Assembly (NCBI GenBank): GCA_050290225.1
Contig: JBNKHG010000093.1
Coordinates: 1-64,000, forward strand
Origin: JBNKHG01 sp050290225
GTDB lineage: Bacteria > Pseudomonadota > Gammaproteobacteria > Pseudomonadales > Cellvibrionaceae
DNA: 64,000 bases
Direction of reading: 5' to 3'
Part shown: positions 8,312 to 16,185 of the stretch, one piece after another
Position numbering within the stretch: the stretch's first letter is position 1
Layout: each line of letters starts with the position of its first letter
Program-made: the position numbers and the translations under genes
Notes under the pieces: model-generated
Databases searched by the model: none
What the model was told of the DNA's origin: nothing
What the model saw: the letters and a program-made list of their open reading frames with translations, nothing else

Positions 8312-8323
8312 ACAAACGTTTGT
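8312..8323. promoter_or_regulatory. palindromic operator upstream of acyl-CoA ligase
   Basis: ACAAACGTTTGT is a perfect 12-bp palindrome. Its CAAAC/GTTTG half-sites resemble sites bound by PsrA-type TetR regulators of fatty-acid degradation. It lies 156 bases before the ligase start and 57 bases after the metalloprotease stop codon. The regulator assignment is an inference. Confidence 0.5.
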
Positions 8324-8379
8324 CTGAATTAATCATCGACTAAAAAGATTAAAAAATCGCCGCTTGTGATAGGACCGGC

Positions 8380-9849
8380 TTACTGCACGATTTTGATCCA
8401 TTCTCCGGGTTTTGGTTCGCCGCGGGGATAGTAACCATTGAGAAGGCGCAGCTGCTCTTCCGAGTAGCGGCCAATGCGGACATGCTTCGCCAGCAGGGCA
8501 AAGGTGGTCTTGTCATTGGCTTTCACGAAACGGATGGCTTTGGCCTTGGGCGTTGGGCGCTTGGCGCTGCGGGTGGGCCTGAAGCTGCGGATGGCGCTGA
8601 CAAACAGATCGTCGTAATCCACGTCGGCGGCGGGCTCTGCAATCTTGCCGGTAAACAGGTAGACCCGACTGCCCTGGTAGAAAACCGCCATGCGGGTGGG
8701 GTGCGGGTCTTTCGCATCGGCACGTTTGATACCGGTATGGCCGATCAAGCCATACTGTTTTAGAGGTTCTGAGCGGGTCAGCAGGTTAACGCCCAGGCGT
8801 TGCATAATATATTCATCAGGTGGCAGTTTTTCTTTCAGGCGTGTCACTTCCAGAGTCAGGGTGGCGCTCTTGTCGTCGGCGGTGCCGACGATGGCACTGC
8901 GCTTGTTTTCCACCTCCCACTTATCGGGAAATACCAGGGTAAAGCCCAGGCGGCTATGGGTGTAGCGGTTTGTATCGCTGGGTTTGCCGGCAATCAAGTC
9001 GTAGTTGACGCCGTAGATCAGGCCGTTGATTTTCTCCCTGAACTTGCTTTCGTTGGTGATTCCTTTCTGTTCTTCCGACAGGGTGCCGGCTTTGGCGATC
9101 ACCCCCCGGAGGCGTTGGTCATTGCGGGGGTGGGTGGAGAAGACGCCGTGGTAGCTCTTGGGTTTTTTCCCCTCCTCCCGGGCGCGGTAGCGGGCAAAAC
9201 GTTCCTGGTCTTTCAGCACCCCTATCACATCCACCATCGCCTGGGGGTCATAGCCGGCGTTGAAAAGGTACTGGGCGCCGAAACTGTCCGCCTCCAGTTC
9301 CATCTCCCGGCCATATCCGAGCACCGCGGCGGTGCTCCACAAGGAGGTTACATCTCCCACCACGGTACTGCCTGTGGTCAGGACCGAAAGCACAGACAGG
9401 ACTCCGGCGCCGGTCTGGGCTGTTTTCTGGCGTACCGCGTGTCGTGCGGTCACATGAGCCACTTCGTGGGCCAGGACGGCGGCGAGTTCGGCTTCGTTGT
9501 TGAGGTAGCCCATCAGGCCGCGATTGATATAAATATAGCCACCGGGCAGGGCGAAGGCGTTGATGTCGGGGCTGTCGATAATGGTGAAGTGGTATTCCAG
9601 TTCAGGCCGGTCACTGGTGGCGGCCACCTTGCGGCCGACCTCTTCCACGTAGGCCTGGAGCTTTTCGTCCTGGTAGATCGGGGTGGATTCGAGAATCTTC
9701 TCGTGCATATCCCTGCCGATTTTGATCTCCTTCTCCTCCGACATGGTGACCAGTTCCGGACTGCCAGTGGCGGGGTTTATGGAGCAGGAAGTAACGGACA
9801 GCAGGGTTAAAGCCAAAAAGCCCACAAAAGTCAGCTTAAGAGCGTGCAC
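8380..9849 (-). CDS. M48 family metalloprotease, lipoprotein
   Basis: A 489-residue zinc protease with a lipoprotein signal (hydrophobic h-region, then SVTSC). The HEVAH zinc motif is near residue 132, with the third ligand in ELEADSFG. M48 lipoproteins of this kind (BepA, LoiP type) act at the outer membrane on misassembled envelope proteins. The C-terminal third ends in a LysM-like module (FALLAKHVRIGRYSEEQL). A GTG start at 9849 is chosen because GAGGAT precedes it by six bases; a TTG at 9864 is also in frame. It lies downstream of the 13-gene envelope cluster on the same strand, but a hairpin at 9920-9941 separates them, so it may be its own transcript. Confidence 0.88.
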   Translation of the reverse strand: MHALKLTFVGFLALTLLSVTSCSINPATGSPELVTMSEEKEIKIGRDMHEKILESTPIYQDEKLQAYVEEVGRKVAATSDRPELEYHFTIIDSPDINAFALPGGYIYINRGLMGYLNNEAELAAVLAHEVAHVTARHAVRQKTAQTGAGVLSVLSVLTTGSTVVGDVTSLWSTAAVLGYGREMELEADSFGAQYLFNAGYDPQAMVDVIGVLKDQERFARYRAREEGKKPKSYHGVFSTHPRNDQRLRGVIAKAGTLSEEQKGITNESKFREKINGLIYGVNYDLIAGKPSDTNRYTHSRLGFTLVFPDKWEVENKRSAIVGTADDKSATLTLEVTRLKEKLPPDEYIMQRLGVNLLTRSEPLKQYGLIGHTGIKRADAKDPHPTRMAVFYQGSRVYLFTGKIAEPAADVDYDDLFVSAIRSFRPTRSAKRPTPKAKAIRFVKANDKTTFALLAKHVRIGRYSEEQLRLLNGYYPRGEPKPGEWIKIVQ

Positions 9850-9870
9850 AGTTGATCCTCGCAATGGTCA

Positions 9871-9919
9871 AATTCATGTTACTTTTTCATGTTACTTTCA
9901 AATATCACGCTACTTTCAA
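9871..9919. repeat. imperfect ATGTTACTTT(C) repeats
   Basis: Three imperfect copies of a CATGTTACTTT-like word (the third reads CACGCTACTTT) lie just before the hairpin at 9920. They form the leader of the metalloprotease gene. Their role is unknown. Confidence 0.4.
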
Positions 9920-9941
9920 TTTCGGGCCCGCAGGCCCGAAA
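9920..9941 (-). terminator. hairpin terminator after lipoprotein gene
   Basis: TTTCGGGCC (9920-9928) and GGCCCGAAA (9933-9941) form a perfect nine-base-pair stem with a four-base loop. It lies 28 bases after the stop of the 9969-10682 gene. The T-run on the minus strand is weak. Confidence 0.55.
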
Positions 9942-9968
9942 TCTTTATCATTGGACCGCAAAATGCTG

Positions 9969-10682
9969 TTAGCGTTGCGCGGTCTCATCGTCGTCCGGGC
10001 GTAAGAAGTGGCGCAACTGCGAGCCCATGCCCTTGCAGGCATTGGCTTGCACTCTGGCAATCAGCGGTATGGGAACTACCACCGCCGGCATATAGGAAGT
10101 GCCGGTGGCTCCGGCGCTTATCTTGCCGGAGAGACGGCGTTGGTCATAATCCCAGATACTTGCCTCGTAGTCCGATTCCTTGTCCCAGGTGCCGAAACCA
10201 AAACAGCCGGCGCCACCCGTCCCGATGGAGCAGCCGATGGAGCCGGAGCTATCGGTGGTTTCGGTATTGCCATCGATCCAGATGATATAACTGATGTTGT
10301 ACGCTTCCAGGGTTTGGGCCACTTCCTGGCGCTCCACCAGGCGATTGAGGCGCTTCAAATTCATAGGGGCGGTGCGGGGTTCAAACCAGGGGTAGAGACG
10401 ATCGAGAAATTCCTGTTCCGGCACCACTGTAATGCCGTCTGAGCCGGCGGCGAGCACGTCACCAATACATGCAATCAATTCGGGTTCGGTTTCATAATCG
10501 CTGGAGTGGCGTCGACCCAATACCACCACGGAGCGATCGCCGTCGAGATGGCTCGCTGTTTCCCGGTATTCATCAATCACGACAGTGGTGCAACCACTTA
10601 AAACGAGCAGATATAAAAATAAGCTTCCGACAGATAAAAGCGGTCTTAGATAACGATTTGGGAATACAGTGTATCGAGTCAT
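9969..10682 (-). CDS. hypothetical lipoprotein
   Basis: A 237-residue protein of no family I recognise. The N-terminus is a lipoprotein signal with lipobox VLSGC. The mature part contains a glycine- and cysteine-rich stretch (GSIGCSIGTGGAGCFGFG) and ends in an acidic tail. The ATG at 10682 is chosen; a GTG at 10721 also opens the frame but would overlap the preceding gene by 20 bases. It is the last gene of the tight envelope cluster, about 20 bases after the lipoprotein gene at 10702. Its place suggests an outer-membrane or periplasmic part of the same apparatus. Confidence 0.75.
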   Translation of the reverse strand: MTRYTVFPNRYLRPLLSVGSLFLYLLVLSGCTTVVIDEYRETASHLDGDRSVVVLGRRHSSDYETEPELIACIGDVLAAGSDGITVVPEQEFLDRLYPWFEPRTAPMNLKRLNRLVERQEVAQTLEAYNISYIIWIDGNTETTDSSGSIGCSIGTGGAGCFGFGTWDKESDYEASIWDYDQRRLSGKISAGATGTSYMPAVVVPIPLIARVQANACKGMGSQLRHFLRPDDDETAQR

Positions 10683-10701
10683 GACGCTATCCGGTTTGTT
10701 A

Positions 10702-11646
10702 TTAAGCGGGAGGCGTTTCACTACTACTAATCATAGACTTGTTGTGTTGCTCCAGCCAGGCGCGGATTTCGGGCACGCGGCTAAAACCCAGGGAAAGGCT
10801 GGCACCGATATCGCGCAGGGCCATAATCACGGCTTCATTCAGAGCCTCCTCCTTGGATTTCATAAAGGCGGTGGGCGTCTTACCGTAGGCGCTCATAATC
10901 CAGTCGGCGATCAATTGCCCGTCATTGGAATAGACCCGCATATTGTATTTTATCCAGATTTCAAACACATTGACCTTGGTTTCCCGGGGCATAGAGTATT
11001 GAAATTCGTCCACCCGCGGTGATAGCAACAGGTCAAATTGGCTGTAGTCGATATTACTGGCGGGAGCGGCAGGGGGCTGGGTTTTGTGATCCGTATCCTG
11101 GGTTACAGGTACTTCGGACTGATTGTCTGCCTGGTCGGCTTCAGGCCCTGACGCCTGCGGTTCGGTGGTCGCCAGTGGTACCTCGTCCCAGGGTTTGTCA
11201 TCATCGCTCGCAGCACTGTCAACTTCTTCCGGGTTAGCCGCTTCCGGTTGCGCTGCGCCGTCTTCTGCTTCCGGGGGCGACTCTTGACTCTCAGAGGCGT
11301 CGTCGGCCGTATCCGTGTCGACACTGGTCTCTTCCGCCATTGGTAGGCCGGGAATAGCGTCGACCATCACCACCTTTTCAAACATTTTCGGTAGCACTGT
11401 ATTGAACAGTTGAGTTTGGGCCTGGCCACTGTCGATGGTCCACTTGGTGCGGTCGTCGCTCTTTTCCTCGTAGACATACTGACGAAACTCGTCCTCGTAG
11501 TGTACGCCAAGGGTCAGCGGCAGCTTGTCGATCATGGGGCCGGGAAACTGGCCCTCAACCACCAGGGAATTGGAGCAGCCGACGGCAAGCAAACAGCTGG
11601 CAATGGCTAACCCGTATTTCAGTATTGGATACAGGGTTTTCATCAT
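10702..11646 (-). CDS. hypothetical lipoprotein with acidic linker
   Basis: A 314-residue protein with a lipobox (LLAVGC, cysteine near residue 24). The first part (about residues 25-105) and the last part (about residues 205-314) look like a folded domain of the LptE or auxiliary-lipoprotein kind. Between them is a long low-complexity stretch rich in Glu, Asp, Pro and Ala. I cannot name a family. It starts 73 bases after the upstream VWA gene. A second, larger lipoprotein in the cluster (20273-21478) has a comparable layout, so the two may do related jobs. Confidence 0.8.
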   Translation of the reverse strand: MMKTLYPILKYGLAIASCLLAVGCSNSLVVEGQFPGPMIDKLPLTLGVHYEDEFRQYVYEEKSDDRTKWTIDSGQAQTQLFNTVLPKMFEKVVMVDAIPGLPMAEETSVDTDTADDASESQESPPEAEDGAAQPEAANPEEVDSAASDDDKPWDEVPLATTEPQASGPEADQADNQSEVPVTQDTDHKTQPPAAPASNIDYSQFDLLLSPRVDEFQYSMPRETKVNVFEIWIKYNMRVYSNDGQLIADWIMSAYGKTPTAFMKSKEEALNEAVIMALRDIGASLSLGFSRVPEIRAWLEQHNKSMISSSETPPA

Positions 11647-11719
11647 TAAGTCGCCTCGGTTAAATACAGGGTTTTGGAATGCCAGTCACTGTTCGACAGC
11701 CACTGATCTCTCGCCACTC

Positions 11720-12721
11720 CTAAGGTTTAAAGTCATTAAGTCCGACAAATGTACCGCCGTTACGATAGGTCAGTTCCCGCATCAGCGCTGCAAAGCGAAT
11801 ACCTGTGGCCGGCCGCGCCCCGGGCTGGAAATACACCGGAAAACCTACTGCGTGAATACGTACAAGACGTTCACCCTTGGCCCGCTCGGCGTTGAGCCTA
11901 TCGACGGTCTTTACCACCTGTTGTATCGAGCGGCCGGTAAATTCGTCGCCGAACACATAGATACTGATTTTCTTATTCGGGTCGTAGAATCGGCGCACTG
12001 CGTGCTGGATACCTTCCACCGGGCTACTGTTACTGAAGGGGTTCCAGGTGCGTATGCGATTGATAATGGCGCGACGGCGGCCCTCGGTATCGGGGATCCA
12101 TTTATTGCGATAGTTGCTGAACATATAGTCGCCCATATCGTTCAGTATCTGGATGCCTTTCACCTGGGGGTAGATATCCAGAGTGGCGATCAGCTCGTCC
12201 ATCATCCGCCGCCAAGCGTGGTTAAACATACTGCCTGAGGTATCAATGATAAAAATGATGTATTCGCTGTCTACCGGGATTCCGCCAATCAAATTGTTTT
12301 TTCGCTGGTAATTTTCTCCCAGCAGGCGTTGCATCTCTTCGGTCAGGCTCTGTAGGGCCTGGGCCAGTTTGCCTTTGATGGTGTCGTCGACATTGGCCGC
12401 CTGGGCAATCTTGGCGTAGCGGGCCTGGAGGGCGGCATAGCGACCTTTGAGAAGGGCGACTTTTTCCGTTTCCAGGGACAGCTGTTCGTGTTTGGCATTT
12501 AGGTCGCGGTTAAGTACCTTGGTTTCACCACGGATTTCAAACAGTTTTTTCTGCAGGTCGGCCACTTGGCCATCGAGGCGGACTGTGGTTTTTTCCAGTA
12601 CCACCGGCTCCACAGTTTTGGCAATCATCAGTAGCAACACAATGGCGCCGAATCCACAGCAGATCACATCCAGGAAGGATATATTGAAGTCTTCGTTGGT
12701 ACGTCGCTTCGAATGTCGCAT
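11720..12721 (-). CDS. VWA protein with ExbD-like membrane helix (second copy)
   Basis: A 333-residue protein in three parts. A short basic N-terminus leads into one membrane helix opening with NISFLDVICCGFGAIV. A periplasmic coiled coil follows (about residues 35-140). The rest is a von Willebrand factor A domain with the MIDAS motif DTSGSMFN near residue 160. The aspartate in SFLDV sits where ExbD and TolR have their proton-carrying aspartate (FIDVM in ExbD). Topology (N inside, one helix, domain outside) is also that of ExbD and MotB. The start overlaps the stop of the first VWA gene by one base (TGATG). With the ExbB-like protein at 15116 it could form a proton-driven complex, which is an inference. 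Confidence 0.88.
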   Translation of the reverse strand: MRHSKRRTNEDFNISFLDVICCGFGAIVLLLMIAKTVEPVVLEKTTVRLDGQVADLQKKLFEIRGETKVLNRDLNAKHEQLSLETEKVALLKGRYAALQARYAKIAQAANVDDTIKGKLAQALQSLTEEMQRLLGENYQRKNNLIGGIPVDSEYIIFIIDTSGSMFNHAWRRMMDELIATLDIYPQVKGIQILNDMGDYMFSNYRNKWIPDTEGRRRAIINRIRTWNPFSNSSPVEGIQHAVRRFYDPNKKISIYVFGDEFTGRSIQQVVKTVDRLNAERAKGERLVRIHAVGFPVYFQPGARPATGIRFAALMRELTYRNGGTFVGLNDFKP

Positions 12722-13800
12722 CAGGGCCAATCCTTCGAGGGGCTGAGGAAAGAGCCTCGGCTGATATAGGCCAGGTTCCAGAAGGCCGCCGCCGCCATGG
12801 GATCACCCTCCATCGGGGCGAGGATCACGTTGACGGGAATGCCTCTGGGCAATTCCTCCACTGCACGGTTAAAGAGTTTTACCCGTTCGGGACCTGTGAC
12901 GGTGTTGCGCTTGGGTTTGGTCAGCCCCTGGGTTGGCAGGCCATCGGTGATCAAAAAGATATTATCCGGCAGGGTGGGAAAGCTGTGTACCGCCCGGAAG
13001 GCGCGCTCAAGGCTGGTGCCCCCGTCGGGAATCACCTGGCGCAGGTTGCGCACCGATTGCTCGAGCTGGGCACGATCGGCGGTTTCCAGCCACTCACCCT
13101 CAGTGCCATCGATGGCGGCAGTGATGTTGGTGTTAAACGTGTACAGCTGATAGCTGCCCTGGGTGGGAAACTGGGCGGTGAGCCACTCTATGGTTCTAAT
13201 GGCTCGCTGCCATTTGCGCGAGGCGCGTTTGGTTTCGTCGGACATATTGCGGCGGCGAATGATATTGACGATGGTATCGTCCAGCATGCTGGACGAAGCA
13301 TCCAGCAGAATCAGGATGCGTGCGCCGCCCAGTTTTAAACCGGTGAGGTACTGGCGGTCGCCCTCGCCGACAAAACGCAGTACATCGTTACCCAACTGGC
13401 GGTTTTCCTCTTCCAGACGTTTCTTTTCTTCCTCAAGTGTTTTCAGGTCCTCCTTGAGTTTGTTGAGTTCGTCTTCGCTGTCGCTACTGTCGAGTTCGGC
13501 GATCTTGCCCTGGGTCGCATTGATGTCTTCGATAATGCGTCGAGACAGACCATGGGCTTCCGCCAGCTGGTCGTCGATGGCTGAGAGGGTGTTGCGGGTG
13601 CGCACCAGTTGTTCCTGACCCATGCGGACTTCTTCTTCCAACAGGTTCACTTCCGCCAGCAGGTACTGGTTTTCCGACTTGATCTGGTTGTCGACATCGT
13701 GCTTGATGATCAGAAAGATCAAAGCCACTGCACCGAAACCGCAAGACATGATGTCGAGGAACGAAAGACTGAAGGTGGAAAAGCGCCGTTTGCGTGCCAT
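12721..13800 (-). CDS. VWA protein with ExbD-like membrane helix (first copy)
   Basis: This 359-residue protein has the same plan as its downstream neighbour: a basic start (MARKRRF), one helix with SLSFLDIMSCGFGAVALIF, a strong coiled coil with many Glu and Lys (to about residue 140), and a VWA domain with the MIDAS sequence DASSSM near residue 168 plus the later DGGTS and ITDGLPT motifs. The aspartate in FLDIM matches the ExbD position. The two proteins differ enough to be distinct subunits, so a heterodimer is possible; ExbD and MotB work as dimers. It lies nine bases after the Hsp70-like gene. Confidence 0.88.
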   Translation of the reverse strand: MARKRRFSTFSLSFLDIMSCGFGAVALIFLIIKHDVDNQIKSENQYLLAEVNLLEEEVRMGQEQLVRTRNTLSAIDDQLAEAHGLSRRIIEDINATQGKIAELDSSDSEDELNKLKEDLKTLEEEKKRLEEENRQLGNDVLRFVGEGDRQYLTGLKLGGARILILLDASSSMLDDTIVNIIRRRNMSDETKRASRKWQRAIRTIEWLTAQFPTQGSYQLYTFNTNITAAIDGTEGEWLETADRAQLEQSVRNLRQVIPDGGTSLERAFRAVHSFPTLPDNIFLITDGLPTQGLTKPKRNTVTGPERVKLFNRAVEELPRGIPVNVILAPMEGDPMAAAAFWNLAYISRGSFLSPSKDWP

Positions 13801-13809
13801 CTGTCTGGC

Positions 13810-15102
13810 CTAACCACTGTTATTCTGGGGGTGAACCCGGATCGCGGTGATCACCCCGTCGCTGCCGGGCAGGGACAGCTGGTCACCACAATGCAGAGTA
13901 TGGCCATTGTGGGCCGCTTTGTTATTGAGCGTCAGGCCCGAGCCATCGATCTGCTCCAGAGACAAGTTTCCCTGCCGATAAACAATTTGCCCCAGTGCCT
14001 GTTCACTGGCGGCGGTAGACAACCGCGGTTGGCCGTTGTCTTTAACAATATAGAGTGGCTGTTCCGCCGGATAGGCCTGGTGGTCGCAGAGCAGATAATT
14101 GGCGCGTTCCGTTGTCGCGTCTTCTGACTGTTTGGGGCTCGTGGTGACCGGCAGTTGCGTCACGAAACTTAAATGTTCTCCCTGACCGCGAATAAGCGAC
14201 TCGTGCAACTGGCAGCCAGCGGCAATGGCATCCGGTTCGAGCAACTGGGCGCTGCTGAGCGTTTCGCTAAAGCCGGGAAGTTGGCGCCATCGATCACTGA
14301 GATAGATCCGGTCGCAGGGTTGTGACAGTTTCTGCAGGATGCGTTCGTACAGCGGTGCGACCTTTTCCCGTACCTTGTGCTGCGGCAAGGCCACTTTGTG
14401 CTCGCCCAGTGCGAGGGTGGCTTCGCCAGCACGGCGACACTGCTCAAGAAAATCCGGCAGCGCGTCATACAGCTGTTGTTCGGTATCGGCACTGTGCAGG
14501 GGGTCGAAGCGGGTGTGTAGAATAAACTGCTCGGCCAATAACTGTGCCCAGGCATCATAGAGCGCTATGATGCCCACCCCCGGTATGGTCTCAACTTGAC
14601 CGCGGGTCACTGCCTGATTCGCCTCCAGGTGACTGATCACCGTCTGGTGCAACTGAATATCCACGTGTAAAAAGTGCCCGCGTCCCACATGGGGGGCGAG
14701 AGCGGCGGTGGCACTGTCGACCAGACCCACGGCATTAAAATCACAGGCCTGGGCAATCCCCAGCAACAGTGACAGTTGTTCGCGGCTAAAGTGACCGGGA
14801 ATGGCAAAGATGACTTCTTCGATCTCCTGCGCCAGTTGCCGGATTTCCCTGAGGTGATTGAAGGCCAGGTCGGCGTGGTGGCGGCAGTTGGGATTGGCAT
14901 TATTGAGGGGGTCGAGATTTAGGCGCTGCCAGAATTGGTTGTTGGTCTGCAGGGGATGCAGTCTCGCCTGCCGGCGAGCTGCGTCACCAAGCAGCAGGTT
15001 CTGTTCGGTAATCAGCGCAAAACCCGGGCTGTCGAGCGGAGGCCTGTCCGCCTGGTTAAGGCGCAGGCCACTGTCGTTCAATTCTATAATGCCTGTGCTC
15101 AT
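13810..15102 (-). CDS. Hsp70/actin-like protein with FHA-like C-terminus
   Basis: A 430-residue cytoplasmic protein. Its first 310 residues look like an actin/Hsp70-fold ATPase: the segment EEVIFAIPGHFS, then GLVDSATAALAP and the phosphate-binding-like strand HFLHVDIQ. It is shorter and more divergent than DnaK and lacks the substrate-binding domain. The C-terminal 90 residues (YIVKDNG, then SRLTLNNKAAHNGHTLHCGD-like spacing) resemble an FHA-type beta sandwich. It lies between the channel gene (13 bases away) and the VWA genes (9 bases), so it is probably the cytoplasmic member of the apparatus. The FHA reading is tentative. Confidence 0.75.
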   Translation of the reverse strand: MSTGIIELNDSGLRLNQADRPPLDSPGFALITEQNLLLGDAARRQARLHPLQTNNQFWQRLNLDPLNNANPNCRHHADLAFNHLREIRQLAQEIEEVIFAIPGHFSREQLSLLLGIAQACDFNAVGLVDSATAALAPHVGRGHFLHVDIQLHQTVISHLEANQAVTRGQVETIPGVGIIALYDAWAQLLAEQFILHTRFDPLHSADTEQQLYDALPDFLEQCRRAGEATLALGEHKVALPQHKVREKVAPLYERILQKLSQPCDRIYLSDRWRQLPGFSETLSSAQLLEPDAIAAGCQLHESLIRGQGEHLSFVTQLPVTTSPKQSEDATTERANYLLCDHQAYPAEQPLYIVKDNGQPRLSTAASEQALGQIVYRQGNLSLEQIDGSGLTLNNKAAHNGHTLHCGDQLSLPGSDGVITAIRVHPQNNSG

Positions 15103-15115
15103 ACGCGCGATTCCA

Positions 15116-15913
15116 TTAATGCACCTTCAGGTAACGTAATAAATTCTGGTCGCAGTAGTTTTGGGTATCCAATACCAGTCGCTCCTGCAGAAGCTGTAAC
15201 TGGTGCGTGAAAAACATAATTACAATGCTGATCACCAGGGCGATAAAGGTGGAGTTGAAAGCCACGCCCAGGCTGACCGTAACCCCGGCAATGTCCCCTT
15301 CCACCGCCCGGTGGGCTTGGCCCAGGGCCTCGCCGATACCCCGCACGGTGCCGATGAACCCGATGGAGGGAATGGCCCAGGCGATATAGCGCACCATGGC
15401 TAATTCGCTGTCGAGGCGATCCGATTCCGTTTCACAGGTTTCCTTGACGGAGGCAGAAACGGCGGACACATCTTCAGTGGACATAAATCGTTGCAAGGCG
15501 GTGAGCAGGGTGCGTGGAATCAGTAACGCCTGCTGGGTCGGGCTCAGAGCTTGCAATGGGCGGGAGAGTTCACGCGCGTCCTGGGGCAGGATGCTGGTAC
15601 CTTCGTTAATATTGAACAGCGCGCGATCGAGCATGGATCGCTCTTCCACTGCCTGCCTGGCTTTACGGCCCATAATTGCCATAGCCCAGAGCATTAATAC
15701 AAAACAGGCTTCCTGCTCATAATCTTTCATCACGATATAAATGGAGCGCTGAACAACATAGGGCTCACCCGAGGCCTGGCGGTCCAATTGCTCTTGCAGT
15801 ATGGCGTCGGCATTGGGGCGAATCAGGGCCACATAAACCGCATGCACCACTATCAACGACAGAATCAGGGCGAAGAGCTGATAAATAAAGTCCGAACTGG
15901 AATTGCGTTTCAT
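15116..15913 (-). CDS. MotA/TolQ/ExbB-type proton channel protein
   Basis: A 265-residue inner-membrane protein with four hydrophobic segments, near residues 10-30, 68-83, 174-195 and 218-240. The last two carry the family signature: IPSIGFIGTVRGIGEAL and GVTVSLGVAFNSTFIALV. In ExbB, TolQ and MotA these helices form the proton path next to the single helix of the ExbD/TolR/MotB partner. No ExbD gene is present, but the two VWA proteins downstream carry an ExbD-like helix and are the natural partners. Gene order is channel, Hsp70-like, VWA, VWA, with gaps of 13, 9 and -1 bases. Confidence 0.9.
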   Translation of the reverse strand: MKRNSSSDFIYQLFALILSLIVVHAVYVALIRPNADAILQEQLDRQASGEPYVVQRSIYIVMKDYEQEACFVLMLWAMAIMGRKARQAVEERSMLDRALFNINEGTSILPQDARELSRPLQALSPTQQALLIPRTLLTALQRFMSTEDVSAVSASVKETCETESDRLDSELAMVRYIAWAIPSIGFIGTVRGIGEALGQAHRAVEGDIAGVTVSLGVAFNSTFIALVISIVIMFFTHQLQLLQERLVLDTQNYCDQNLLRYLKVH

Positions 15914-15922
15914 GGCGTGTCC

Positions 15923-16165
15923 TTAAATATCCACCGGGAAAGAGACCGACAGGTCTTCGGAGATTTCTTCTGTGGGCTTGAAAACTTCGTCTTCTGCCGC
16001 CGGTGGCTGCTTTTGCGGCGCTTGCTCAGTCGGCGTTTGCGGCTCGCCGGGTGTGGTTGCCTGGGGTTTTTCGTCACTGTTGCCATCCTGCGCCCAGGGT
16101 GCGCCAGCGGCAACGAGAGTCAACATCAGGGCCAGTGAATGAATCAGGACATTTTTCATAGGCAT
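15923..16165 (-). CDS. small secreted Pro/Glu-rich protein
   Basis: An 80-residue protein with a signal peptide (cleavage near GAPWAQ-DG) and a mature part rich in Pro, Gln, Glu and Thr. It ends in the more regular segment EEISEDLSVSFPVDI. I do not recognise it. Two ATGs (16165 and 16159) are possible and neither has a good ribosome site. It sits 20 bases after the PEGA gene and nine before the channel gene, so it is a genuine cluster member, probably a small periplasmic partner. Confidence 0.65.
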   Translation of the reverse strand: MPMKNVLIHSLALMLTLVAAGAPWAQDGNSDEKPQATTPGEPQTPTEQAPQKQPPAAEDEVFKPTEEISEDLSVSFPVDI

Positions 16166-16185
16166 TCTGTCATAGCGGTTATTGA

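Noticed and set aside
8800..9810. A 336-codon plus-strand frame
   Set aside because: It is the mirror of the M48 protease gene, caused by high GC at third positions. The protease motifs are on the minus strand.
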